From Ruminococcaceae bacterium UBA1730 (GTDB taxonomy: Bacteria; Bacillota; Clostridia; Oscillospirales; Acutalibacteraceae): 29,653 nt of DNA. Each line of letters begins with the position of its first letter. The first letter of the stretch is position 1. This document shows positions 23,700 to 29,619 of the stretch, piece after piece. The notes under the pieces were generated by a model that had not been told where the DNA came from, searched no databases, and saw nothing but the letters and a program-made list of their open reading frames with translations. Location of the stretch: positions 1 to 29,653 of the forward strand of contig DCII01000046.1 of the NCBI GenBank assembly GCA_002315935.1, read 5' to 3'. The position numbers and the translations under genes were made by a program.

Positions 23700-24259
23700 A
23701 AAAATTCAAAGAATATGCCGCTCCTACAGTTGTTCTTTTCGTTATCTGCGTTGTTGCCGCATTCCTTCTTGCGTTGACCAATAAGGTCACAGCTCCTGCA
23801 ATTGCGGATGTCAATGCACAGAATGAAGCGAAGGCAAGAACCGTTGTTTTTGCTTCGGCAGACCATTTCGGAGATGCGGTTGAAACAAATGTTGAAAAGG
23901 TTGATTCCGTTGTTCCGGCATTCGATAAAGACAACAATGTTATCGGCTATGTTGTTACCTCACATGATGACAAGGGCTACGGCGGAAAGATTTCCGTTAT
24001 GACGGGCGTTGATGCCGAAGGCAAGGTAACGGGTGTCAGTATTCTTGACATGAGCGAAACAGCAGGTCTCGGTGCAAACGCAAAAAGAGATTCCTTCCGT
24101 GAACAGTTCATCGGAAAGATTAAAGGCATAACCGTTTCAAAGGATGAAGCGGGCGAAAATTCAATTGATGCTCTAACAGGTGCAACCGTCACCTCAAGAG
24201 CAGTCACAAGAGCGGTCAATGCCGCAATTGAAGCAGCAGGAGGTGTGAACAATGGCTGA
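23696..24259 (+). CDS. rnfG: Rnf electron transport complex subunit G
   Basis: 187 aa. One N-terminal membrane helix (8-28) and an extracytoplasmic FMN-binding domain. The motif D158-A-L-T-G-A-T164 (followed by VTSRAV) is the ApbE flavinylation site, with Thr164 as the expected FMN-linked residue. GYGGKISVMTGVDAEGKVTGV and ETAGLGANAK are typical of the family. Overlaps rnfD by 4 bp and rnfE by 8 bp, so translation is coupled. Confidence 0.96.
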   Translation: MKKFKEYAAPTVVLFVICVVAAFLLALTNKVTAPAIADVNAQNEAKARTVVFASADHFGDAVETNVEKVDSVVPAFDKDNNVIGYVVTSHDDKGYGGKISVMTGVDAEGKVTGVSILDMSETAGLGANAKRDSFREQFIGKIKGITVSKDEAGENSIDALTGATVTSRAVTRAVNAAIEAAGGVNNG

Positions 24260-25037
24260 AAAGAAAAAGTCACTTGGCAAGGAATTTACCAAGGGTATCA
24301 TCATTGAAAACCCTGTTCTCCGCCTTGTTCTCGGAACCTGCCCGACCCTTGCGGTTTCAACAAGCGTTGTCAATGCAATCGGCATGGGTCTTTCGGCAAT
24401 GATAGTTCTCGTCTGCTCGAATATCGTTATTTCGTGCCTGAGAAAAATCATTCCCTCAAAGGTCAGAATTCCTGCATATATCGTTATTATCGCATCGTTC
24501 GTTACCATAGTTCAGATGATAGTCAAGGCGTTTGTTCCGGCTCTTGATTCTGCACTCGGAGTTTATCTTCCGCTTATCGTTGTTAACTGCATTATTCTCG
24601 GCAGAGCTGAAGCCTTTGCCGGCAAGAATTCTGTTATTGCTTCCGCAGTTGACGGTCTCGGAATGGGTATCGGATTTACTGTTGCACTCTGCTGCATGGC
24701 TACCGTCAGAGAAATTCTCGGTGCAGGCACATTCCTTGCAGATGCTCAGAATCTTCTCGTTCTCTTCGGCGAAAACACTCTCGGCGGCTTCAACGGATTC
24801 ACCGTTATCAAGGATTCCGCAATGCTCAAGCCTATGACAATTCTCATTATGGCTCCGGGCGGATTCTTCACATTCGGTATTCTTATGGCTTGTGCAAATA
24901 AAATTGCCGAAAGCAAGGGCAAACCCAAAGCAGAGCTTAAGGGCTGTGAAGCCTGTCCGATGGCGAAGAATTGTGCACTTATCGCAAAAGGCGAAAACTG
25001 CGGTTCAAAAGAGGAAAAGGAGGAGGCCAAAGCATGA
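24252..25037 (+). CDS. rnfE: Rnf electron transport complex subunit E with Cys-rich C-terminal tail
   Basis: 261 aa. Six-helix integral subunit, recognised by FTKGIIIENPVLRLVLGTCPTLAVSTS broken across helix 1, and VVNCIILGRAEAFAGKNSV and GFTVALCCMATVREILGAGT. RnfE and RnfA form an inverted-topology pair that holds a [2Fe-2S] cluster between Cys residues in the membrane (GTCP, VNCI here). Beyond the usual end at about 215 there is a cytoplasmic extension with CEACPMAKNCALIAKGENC, four Cys in 19 residues, followed by a Glu/Lys tail. Overlaps rnfA by 4 bp. Confidence 0.95.
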   Translation: MAEKKKSLGKEFTKGIIIENPVLRLVLGTCPTLAVSTSVVNAIGMGLSAMIVLVCSNIVISCLRKIIPSKVRIPAYIVIIASFVTIVQMIVKAFVPALDSALGVYLPLIVVNCIILGRAEAFAGKNSVIASAVDGLGMGIGFTVALCCMATVREILGAGTFLADAQNLLVLFGENTLGGFNGFTVIKDSAMLKPMTILIMAPGGFFTFGILMACANKIAESKGKPKAELKGCEACPMAKNCALIAKGENCGSKEEKEEAKA

Positions 25038-25624
25038 AATTATATCTTCAGATTTTAATGACTGCTATCCTGACGGGAAACTTCGTTCTCTGCAAATTCC
25101 TCGGTATCTGCCCGTTCCTCGGCGTTTCAAAGAAGCTCAACACGGCAGTCGGAATGTCTGCGGCGGTTGTTTTCGTTATGGCTCTTGCAACTGCGGTAAC
25201 CTATCCCATCAACACATTCCTTGTTGCTAAGGAGCTTGATTATCTCCAGACAATCGTTTTCATTCTTGTTATTGCCGCTCTCGTTCAGCTTGTTGAAATC
25301 ATTCTCAAGAAGTTTATGCCGCCTCTTTATAATGCACTCGGCATTTATCTTCCGCTTATCACAACAAACTGTGCAGTTCTCGGCGTTGTTCTTCTCAATA
25401 TTACGGAAAATTATTCATTTGCACAGTCAATGTGCAACAGTGTCGGTGCAGGTCTCGGCTTCATGCTTGCAATGGTTATCTTCTCGGGTGTACGAAGCAG
25501 ACTTGAGGGCTGTGATATTCCGAAATTCCTTCAGGGACTTCCCATTGTTCTCATTGCCGCATCAATCGTTTCGGTTTCCTTCATGGGCTTTACGGGCATT
25601 GTTGAAGGAATACTCGGACTTTAA
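25034..25624 (+). CDS. rnfA: Rnf electron transport complex subunit A
   Basis: 196 aa, the usual length. Six membrane helices. GNFVLCKFLGICPFLGVSKK and LPLITTNCAVLGVVLLN contain the Cys residues that together with RnfE bind the membrane [2Fe-2S] cluster. AGGAGG precedes ATG 25034 and lies within the end of rnfE (4 bp overlap). The 3' end is followed by AAGGAGGTGG for rnfB. Confidence 0.97.
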   Translation: MKLYLQILMTAILTGNFVLCKFLGICPFLGVSKKLNTAVGMSAAVVFVMALATAVTYPINTFLVAKELDYLQTIVFILVIAALVQLVEIILKKFMPPLYNALGIYLPLITTNCAVLGVVLLNITENYSFAQSMCNSVGAGLGFMLAMVIFSGVRSRLEGCDIPKFLQGLPIVLIAASIVSVSFMGFTGIVEGILGL

Positions 25625-25637
25625 GGAGGTGGCGTAG

Positions 25638-26447
25638 ATGAATCCTATTTTATTGGCAGTTCTTCTGCTTGCAGGAATCGGTCTTATTGCCGCAGTCGGT
25701 CTTACGGTCGCTTCAAAGGTTTTTGCAGTTCCCGTTGATGAAAAAGCGGAGGCAATCAGAGAATGCCTTCCCGGTGCAAACTGCGGTGCGTGCGGATATT
25801 CGGGATGTGACGGCTATGCCGCCGCTCTCTCGAAAGGCGAAACAACAAATACTGCTCTCTGCCAGCCCGGCGGAACCGAGGCTTCAATAGCTATCGGCGA
25901 GGTTACGGGACTTGCGGCAGGTGAGGTTAAACCCATGGCGGCGGTTGTTCTCTGCCAGGGTCACAATGTCAACAGCGTTCAGAAGCTTGAGTATCAGGGC
26001 GTTATGAGCTGTAAAATGGCGGCTCAGGTTTTCGGCGGACCTAAGGAATGTATCTACGGATGCATCGGCTTCGGTGACTGCATTGCCGCCTGCGAATACG
26101 GTGCAATAAGCATCTGCAACGGCATTGCAAGAATCAATCCATATGAATGCAAGGCGTGCAAAATGTGCGTTAAGACCTGCCCGAAGGGACTTATTCAGGT
26201 TATGCCTCTCGAAGAAACAAAGGCGGCAGTTCTCTGCAAAAACCATGATAAGGGTGCGGCTACACGCAAGGAATGCAAGGCAGGCTGTATCGGCTGTATG
26301 AAGTGCGTCAAAGCGTGCGAAAGCGGAGCAATTGAAATTGACCGTTTCTGTGCAAGGGTTGATATTGAAAAGTGCATCGGATGCGGACTCTGCCATGAGC
26401 AGTGCCCGGTTGGTGCAATTGACCTTATTTCGCTTGTAAAAAAATAA
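25638..26447 (+). CDS. rnfB: Rnf electron transport complex subunit B, multi-cluster ferredoxin
   Basis: 269 aa. RnfB accepts electrons from reduced ferredoxin. An N-terminal membrane helix (3-25) is followed by the 4Fe-4S domain CGACGYSGCDGYA with its fourth Cys in TALCQPGG. Four further Cys motifs follow: CIYGCIGFGDCIAACE, CKACKMCVKTCP, CKAGCIGCMKCVKACE and CIGCGLCHEQCP, giving room for at least five clusters. AAGGAGGTGG sits 7 bp before the start. Last gene of the operon, followed by a strong terminator 8 bp after the stop. Confidence 0.97.
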   Translation: MNPILLAVLLLAGIGLIAAVGLTVASKVFAVPVDEKAEAIRECLPGANCGACGYSGCDGYAAALSKGETTNTALCQPGGTEASIAIGEVTGLAAGEVKPMAAVVLCQGHNVNSVQKLEYQGVMSCKMAAQVFGGPKECIYGCIGFGDCIAACEYGAISICNGIARINPYECKACKMCVKTCPKGLIQVMPLEETKAAVLCKNHDKGAATRKECKAGCIGCMKCVKACESGAIEIDRFCARVDIEKCIGCGLCHEQCPVGAIDLISLVKK

Positions 26448-26454
26448 AATCAAA

Positions 26455-26492
26455 GCCGCAGACCTCGGAAAGAAAGTCTGCGGCTGTTTTTT
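26455..26492 (+). terminator. Terminator of the rnf operon; left boundary hairpin of the toxin-antitoxin repeat
   Basis: GCCGCAGAC (26455-26463) pairs perfectly with GTCTGCGGC (26476-26484), then TGTTTTTT. On the minus strand the same stem is followed by TTTGATTTTATTTTTTT, so it can stop transcripts from both sides. The hairpin recurs at 26804 and 27164. Confidence 0.9.
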
Positions 26493-26501
26493 CGGTTTGT
26501 G

Positions 26502-26529
26502 TTGACAAAGCCGTAAAAGATGATATAAT
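26502..26529 (+). promoter_or_regulatory. Promoter of antisense RNA 1
   Basis: Consensus TTGACA (26502-26507) and TATAAT (26524-26529) with a 16-bp spacer; start of RNA near 26536. Confidence 0.85.
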
Positions 26530-26535
26530 AATTAC

Positions 26536-26623
26536 AGAAGGGCTACCGATAGACGGTTACGCCCTCATAACGATTTGCAAAGAATAACCGCTACATTGGT
26601 CGTGGGGCGGTTATTTCTTTTTT
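26536..26623 (+). ncRNA. Putative antitoxin RNA 1 (type I toxin-antitoxin)
   Basis: About 88 nt from the consensus promoter to a terminator. The 5' part folds as AGGGC-t-ACCG...CGGT-ta-cGCCCT. The 3' part ends in AATAACCGC (26583-26591)/GCGGTTATT (26607-26615) followed by TCTTTTTT. It has no ORF and converges on the minus-strand peptide gene, so its 3' end is complementary to the 3' end of that mRNA, including the stop codon. It contains CUACCG, which can also pair with CGGUAG in the toxin leader. Confidence 0.7.
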
Positions 26624-26685
26624 AGTGCATATATGTAACCTGTTGAAAAAAGCAAGATAATTGCCATCATAACAAGATATTCCAT
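26611..26685 (-). CDS. Putative type I toxin 1: 24-aa single-helix membrane peptide
   Basis: 24 codons beginning MEYLVMMA and ending ALKKK: one hydrophobic helix of about 17 residues and a basic tail, the plan of type I toxins such as the TxpA/BsrG and Fst groups, although I see no direct homology. The start codon at 26685 follows a very strong SD AGGGGGTGA (26690-26698). The stop TAA lies inside the terminator stem shared with the converging RNA. The mRNA begins near 26744 from a perfect sigma-A promoter and has a leader of about 59 nt, in which CCCT-cgca-AGGG can mask the SD. Such peptides typically depolarise or disturb the membrane when overproduced; that is inference here. Confidence 0.75.
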   Translation of the reverse strand: MEYLVMMAIILLFSTGYIYALKKK

Positions 26686-26750
26686 GCAATCACCCCCTTG
26701 CGAGGGTTAAAAGTGTAACCGCCTACCGCACTGGTAGTCCTTCCGAACAC

Positions 26751-26779
26751 ATTATACTGTTTTTGACATCATGTGTCAA
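26751..26779 (-). promoter_or_regulatory. Consensus promoter of toxin 1 with inverted repeat over the -35
   Basis: Minus strand TTGACA (26774-26779), 17-bp spacer and TATAAT (26751-26756): a perfect sigma-A promoter. TTTGACA and TGTCAAA form a 7-bp inverted repeat with a 5-bp gap that covers the -35 and part of the spacer, as an operator would. Confidence 0.85.
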
Positions 26780-26803
26780 ATATGAATTGTTTTTATGATT
26801 ATA

Positions 26804-26840
26804 GCCGCAGACCTCGGAAAGAAAGTCTGTGGCTGTTTTT
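26804..26840 (+). terminator. Second copy of the boundary hairpin
   Basis: GCCGCAGAC (26804-26812) pairs with GTCTGTGGC (26825-26833; one G-T pair), followed by TGTTTTT. Confidence 0.75.
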
Positions 26841-26850
26841 CCGGTTTGTG

Positions 26851-26878
26851 TTGACAAAGCCGTAAAAGATGATATAAT
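26851..26878 (+). promoter_or_regulatory. Promoter of antisense RNA 2
   Basis: Identical to the first copy: TTGACA (26851-26856), 16 bp, TATAAT (26873-26878). Confidence 0.85.
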
Positions 26879-26884
26879 AATTAC

Positions 26885-26983
26885 AGAAGGGCTACCGATA
26901 GACGGTTACGCCCTCAAAGAAATTGATTAATCAAAAAGAATAACCGTCGTCTTTTGCAGGGACATGGCGGTTATTTCTTTTTT
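26885..26983 (+). ncRNA. Putative antitoxin RNA 2 (type I toxin-antitoxin)
   Basis: About 99 nt. The first 36 or so transcribed bases are identical to RNA 1, including the 5' hairpin. The linker is a different 20-base sequence, and the terminator AATAACCG (26939-26946)/CGGTTATT (26968-26975) encloses an unrelated 21-base loop. The stem itself is conserved because it also encodes the last codons and stop of the toxin gene. Confidence 0.7.
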
Positions 26984-27045
26984 ACTGCATATATGTAACC
27001 TGTTGAAAAAAGCAAGATAATTGCCATCATAACAAGATATTCCAT
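26971..27045 (-). CDS. Putative type I toxin 2: 24-aa membrane peptide paralogue
   Basis: Identical to toxin 1 except Leu21 to Val (CTA to GTA). Same SD (AGGGGGTGA at 27050-27058), leader and hairpins; one C to T change in the leader near 27081. The stop codon is again inside the bidirectional terminator stem. Both copies have intact start, stop and SD, so neither looks decayed. Confidence 0.75.
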   Translation of the reverse strand: MEYLVMMAIILLFSTGYIYAVKKK

Positions 27046-27110
27046 GCAATCACCCCCTTGCGAGGGTTAAAAGTGTAACCACCTACCGCACTGGTAGTCC
27101 TTCCGAACAT

Positions 27111-27139
27111 ATTATACTGTTTTTGACATCATGTGTCAA
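27111..27139 (-). promoter_or_regulatory. Consensus promoter of toxin 2 with inverted repeat over the -35
   Basis: TATAAT complement at 27111-27116 and TTGACA complement at 27134-27139, 17-bp spacer, with the same TTTGACA/TGTCAAA inverted repeat as copy 1. Confidence 0.85.
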
Positions 27140-27163
27140 ATATGAATTGTTTTTATGATTATA

Positions 27164-27199
27164 GCCGCAGACCTCGGAAAGAAAGTCTGCGGCTGTTTT
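27164..27199 (+). terminator. Third copy of the boundary hairpin
   Basis: GCCGCAGAC (27164-27172) pairs with GTCTGCGGC (27185-27193), then TGTTTT. It lies 9 bp before the end of the minus-strand phosphoesterase gene and closes the tandem array. Confidence 0.7.
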
Positions 27200-27207
27200 G
27201 CAAAGAA

Positions 27208-28155
27208 TTATTTATCAATCATTTCTTCAAAATACGGCTTACCGTCTTTAATCGGAACGGTGAGCCATTTTCTTTTTTTGGTGTTTCTCGGTCTGATAAC
27301 AACCTTGTCGGTATAGACCTCAAGCTGAACACCAACGCCCATTGAGCGGTCTTCGCCGTGATGATTTCCGCAGGAAAGGCTCGGAAGGTTGATAAGACGG
27401 AGATTTTCCTCTTTCTCAAATGTTGAATATCCGTCAGATTTCTGAATTTTTTCGCCGCCTATTCCCATATGAGAATGACCGCTGAAATAATAAACATTTT
27501 TATGCTTTTTCAGAATTTCTTCAACAGCATCGGAATTCTTGCCGAGACCGCCGTCCCACGGGTCTGCGTTCGGGTCTTCGTTTCTATCCCATGTGCGTGG
27601 AAGACCGTGTTTCTGATTAAGGCTCTGGTGGCAGAAAACAAAAATCGGTTTTTTGCTTTTGCCTGCTTTTTCCATATCTTCTTCAAACCATTTCATCTGT
27701 TCCTCGCCGATTGAAGCTTCGCAGCCTGAATCGCAGTCGTTGCCGAGAAAAACAAAATGATAACCGTTGAGAATATATGAAAAATAGGGCTTATCAAGCT
27801 TTCTTTTGCAGATTGTTTCGAAGTTTTTATAGTAATTGTTTATAGCAGAATCAAAGCCGTCATCGTGCCAGCAATCGTGATTGCCGATGGTGAGAATGAT
27901 ATTTTTGGCGGCATCGGGAACTTTGCTGAAGCAGTCAACCGTCATTGCCCAGTTTGCTTCCGAACCTCTTGAGGTTGTGTCGCCGACGGTGATAAAAGCA
28001 TCAACGGGAGAAATGTTTCTTTTTGCATCCTTGAGAGAATTTCGAAGATTCCATTTCGGAAGCCACGGCATGGGATGCTTTTCGTCTATGTGAGTGTCGC
28101 TGACAATTGTGCAGTTTAACTTAATTCCGTCATAAAGCGGTTTCATTTTGCTCAT
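27208..28155 (-). CDS. Cytosolic calcineurin-like metallophosphoesterase
   Basis: 315 aa, no signal peptide. All metal-binding motifs are present in order: SDTHI (D-x-H), GDTTSRG (GD), GNHDCWHDD (GNHD), CHQ and GHSHMG (GHxH). The insert GLPRTWDRNEDPNADPWDGGLGKNS between CHQ and GHSH is probably a substrate loop. Start 28155 has AAGAGGT upstream on the minus strand; ATG 28146 is an alternative. It is transcribed divergently from the neighbouring phosphoesterase gene. The substrate is unknown (phosphodiesters or nucleotides are usual for the fold). Confidence 0.92.
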   Translation of the reverse strand: MSKMKPLYDGIKLNCTIVSDTHIDEKHPMPWLPKWNLRNSLKDAKRNISPVDAFITVGDTTSRGSEANWAMTVDCFSKVPDAAKNIILTIGNHDCWHDDGFDSAINNYYKNFETICKRKLDKPYFSYILNGYHFVFLGNDCDSGCEASIGEEQMKWFEEDMEKAGKSKKPIFVFCHQSLNQKHGLPRTWDRNEDPNADPWDGGLGKNSDAVEEILKKHKNVYYFSGHSHMGIGGEKIQKSDGYSTFEKEENLRLINLPSLSCGNHHGEDRSMGVGVQLEVYTDKVVIRPRNTKKRKWLTVPIKDGKPYFEEMIDK

Positions 28156-28221
28156 TTCAGATTACCTCTTTTCTTTATTCGACTTATCGTAGCATTTTAT
28201 CTCAGATATGTCAATCTGAAA

Positions 28222-28250
28222 GGTTGATAAAATGAATAAATTATGATAGT
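28222..28250 (+). promoter_or_regulatory. Putative promoter of the rightward phosphoesterase gene
   Basis: TTGATA, a 17-bp spacer and TAGTAT lie about 30 bp before the start codon; GGGGTGA is the ribosome site. Confidence 0.5.
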
Positions 28251-28278
28251 ATAAAGAAAAATATTTTGGGGTGATTTT

Positions 28279-29358
28279 ATGCTTCGCTATGACCCGGCAG
28301 TGTTTGCCGTTGGAAAAGATTATCAGATAGCAGTAACATCAAAACGACAGGCTTTTATCAGCGTAAAGGTCGGAAATGAGCTTTTTATAGACGATTCAAA
28401 TGGGATTCTCTGTTCCGCTTCAAAAACGCATATTTTCACCGTTCCGCAGGAGCTTCTTGAAAAGGAGAAGCATTACACCGTTATCGAAAAGGGAATAATC
28501 AAAAGGTTGCCTTATTTCAGCAAAACAAGGGAAGATAAATTCTATGAATATGATTTCATTCCCGTGCCCGACAAAGAGCCTGTAGCCTATCATATAGCCG
28601 ATGCACATAACCTTGTGAATGAGCCTGTTGCCGCCGCAAGAGTATTCGGCGATTTTGATTTTCTCATTCTCAACGGCGATGTGCCGAATGACACGGGCAG
28701 ACCCGAAAATCTCTATGTTGTTTTTGACATTATTTCACGGCTGACCCACGGCACGAAGCCTGTTGTTTTCTCAAGAGGAAATCACGATTTAAGAGGAATA
28801 TGTGCCGAAATGTTTGCTCAGTATACTCCCTCAAGAGACGGCAAAACCTATTATTCCTTCCGCTTGGGAAAGCTCTGGGGAATTTGCCTTGACTGCGGCG
28901 AGGATAAGCCCGACACAAACGAGGAATACGGCTGTACCGTTGCCTGCCATCAGTTCAGAATTAAGGAAACCGAATACATAAAAGAAGTTATCGCAAATGC
29001 GGATAAGGAATATAACGCACCCGATGTGACCCATAGAATTATCATTGCACATAATCCGTTCACAAGGCGTTACCCTGCTCCGTTCAACATCGAAGAGGAT
29101 ATTTACAGCGAGTGGGCAAGGCTTCTCAAAGAAAATGTTAAACCCGATATTATGATTTGCGGCCATATTCACCGTTACAGTATTGATAAACCGGGATGCG
29201 AAAACGATGCTCTCGGTCAGCCCTGCGATGTTGTTGTTGCTTCATATAAGGATGATAAAACCATCGGCGGAACCGGATTTATATTCGGAGAGAATGAAAT
29301 CGGCGTAGTCTTCACCGATAATAACGGCTTCAGAGAAGAAAACAAAATTGAGCGTTGA
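28279..29358 (+). CDS. Cytosolic metallophosphoesterase with N-terminal beta domain
   Basis: 359 aa, no signal peptide. Residues 1-95 form a beta-rich N-terminal domain (QIAVTSKRQAFISVKVGNELF, then a YTVIEKGIIKRLPYF strand pair) like those of purple acid phosphatase-type proteins. The catalytic core follows with IADAHN (D-x-H), NGDVPND (GD), RGNHDLRG (GNHD), AHNPF and CGHIHRY (GHxH), all complete. It sits back to back with the 27208-28155 phosphoesterase; the two are only distantly similar. The substrate is unknown. Confidence 0.9.
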   Translation: MLRYDPAVFAVGKDYQIAVTSKRQAFISVKVGNELFIDDSNGILCSASKTHIFTVPQELLEKEKHYTVIEKGIIKRLPYFSKTREDKFYEYDFIPVPDKEPVAYHIADAHNLVNEPVAAARVFGDFDFLILNGDVPNDTGRPENLYVVFDIISRLTHGTKPVVFSRGNHDLRGICAEMFAQYTPSRDGKTYYSFRLGKLWGICLDCGEDKPDTNEEYGCTVACHQFRIKETEYIKEVIANADKEYNAPDVTHRIIIAHNPFTRRYPAPFNIEEDIYSEWARLLKENVKPDIMICGHIHRYSIDKPGCENDALGQPCDVVVASYKDDKTIGGTGFIFGENEIGVVFTDNNGFREENKIER

Positions 29359-29367
29359 CGGAATTTC

Positions 29368-29427
29368 TTGACTTTCCGAGAGAGAATTGGTATAATGAAA
29401 TAAATTCAGAAAAAGGGGTTGACAAGG

Positions 29428-29447
<20 letters not shown>
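29368..29447 (+). promoter_or_regulatory. Two successive sigma-A-like promoters
   Basis: Promoter 1: TTGACT (29368-29373), 17 bp, TATAAT (29391-29396). Promoter 2: TTGACA (29419-29424), 17 bp, GATAAT (29442-29447). The first would start an RNA near 29403 that includes the AAAAAGGGG ribosome site; the second would start inside or just before the tetranucleotide repeat. Confidence 0.65.
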
Positions 29448-29508
<61 letters not shown>

Positions 29509-29536
29509 CTGTAACCAATTAATATAAACTAACAAG

Positions 29537-29577
29537 GCACATTGTGTCCGTTTAACAGCGGATACGGTGTGCTTTTT
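29537..29577 (+). terminator. Strong intrinsic terminator closing the microsatellite transcript
   Basis: GCACATTGTGTCCG (29537-29550) pairs over 14 bp (three G-T pairs) with CGGATACGGTGTGC (29559-29572) around an 8-base loop; T5 follows. Confidence 0.9.
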
Positions 29578-29619
29578 GTGTTTTGCATAAATGAATGACG
29601 AATAATGAATCGTGCAATA

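Larger units (their letters stand above)
26455..27199. repeat. Tandem duplication (349 + 360 bp) of a toxin-antitoxin cassette bounded by three copies of one hairpin
   Basis: Unit 1 spans 26455-26803 and unit 2 spans 26804-27163; a third hairpin copy at 27164-27193 closes the array. Outside one segment the units differ at about five positions. The exception is the antisense RNA body and the terminator loop, where 13 versus 20 bases and 17 versus 21 bases are unrelated. The length difference of 11 bases is entirely in that segment. Confidence 0.9.

Noticed and set aside
26455..27199. CRISPR array
   Set aside because: Only two long units with internal promoters and ORFs; no short repeats with regular spacers and no cas genes.
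27133..27345. Plus-strand 70-aa frame at the end of the toxin array
   Set aside because: Overlaps the toxin 2 promoter, the third hairpin and the phosphoesterase gene; no ribosome site.
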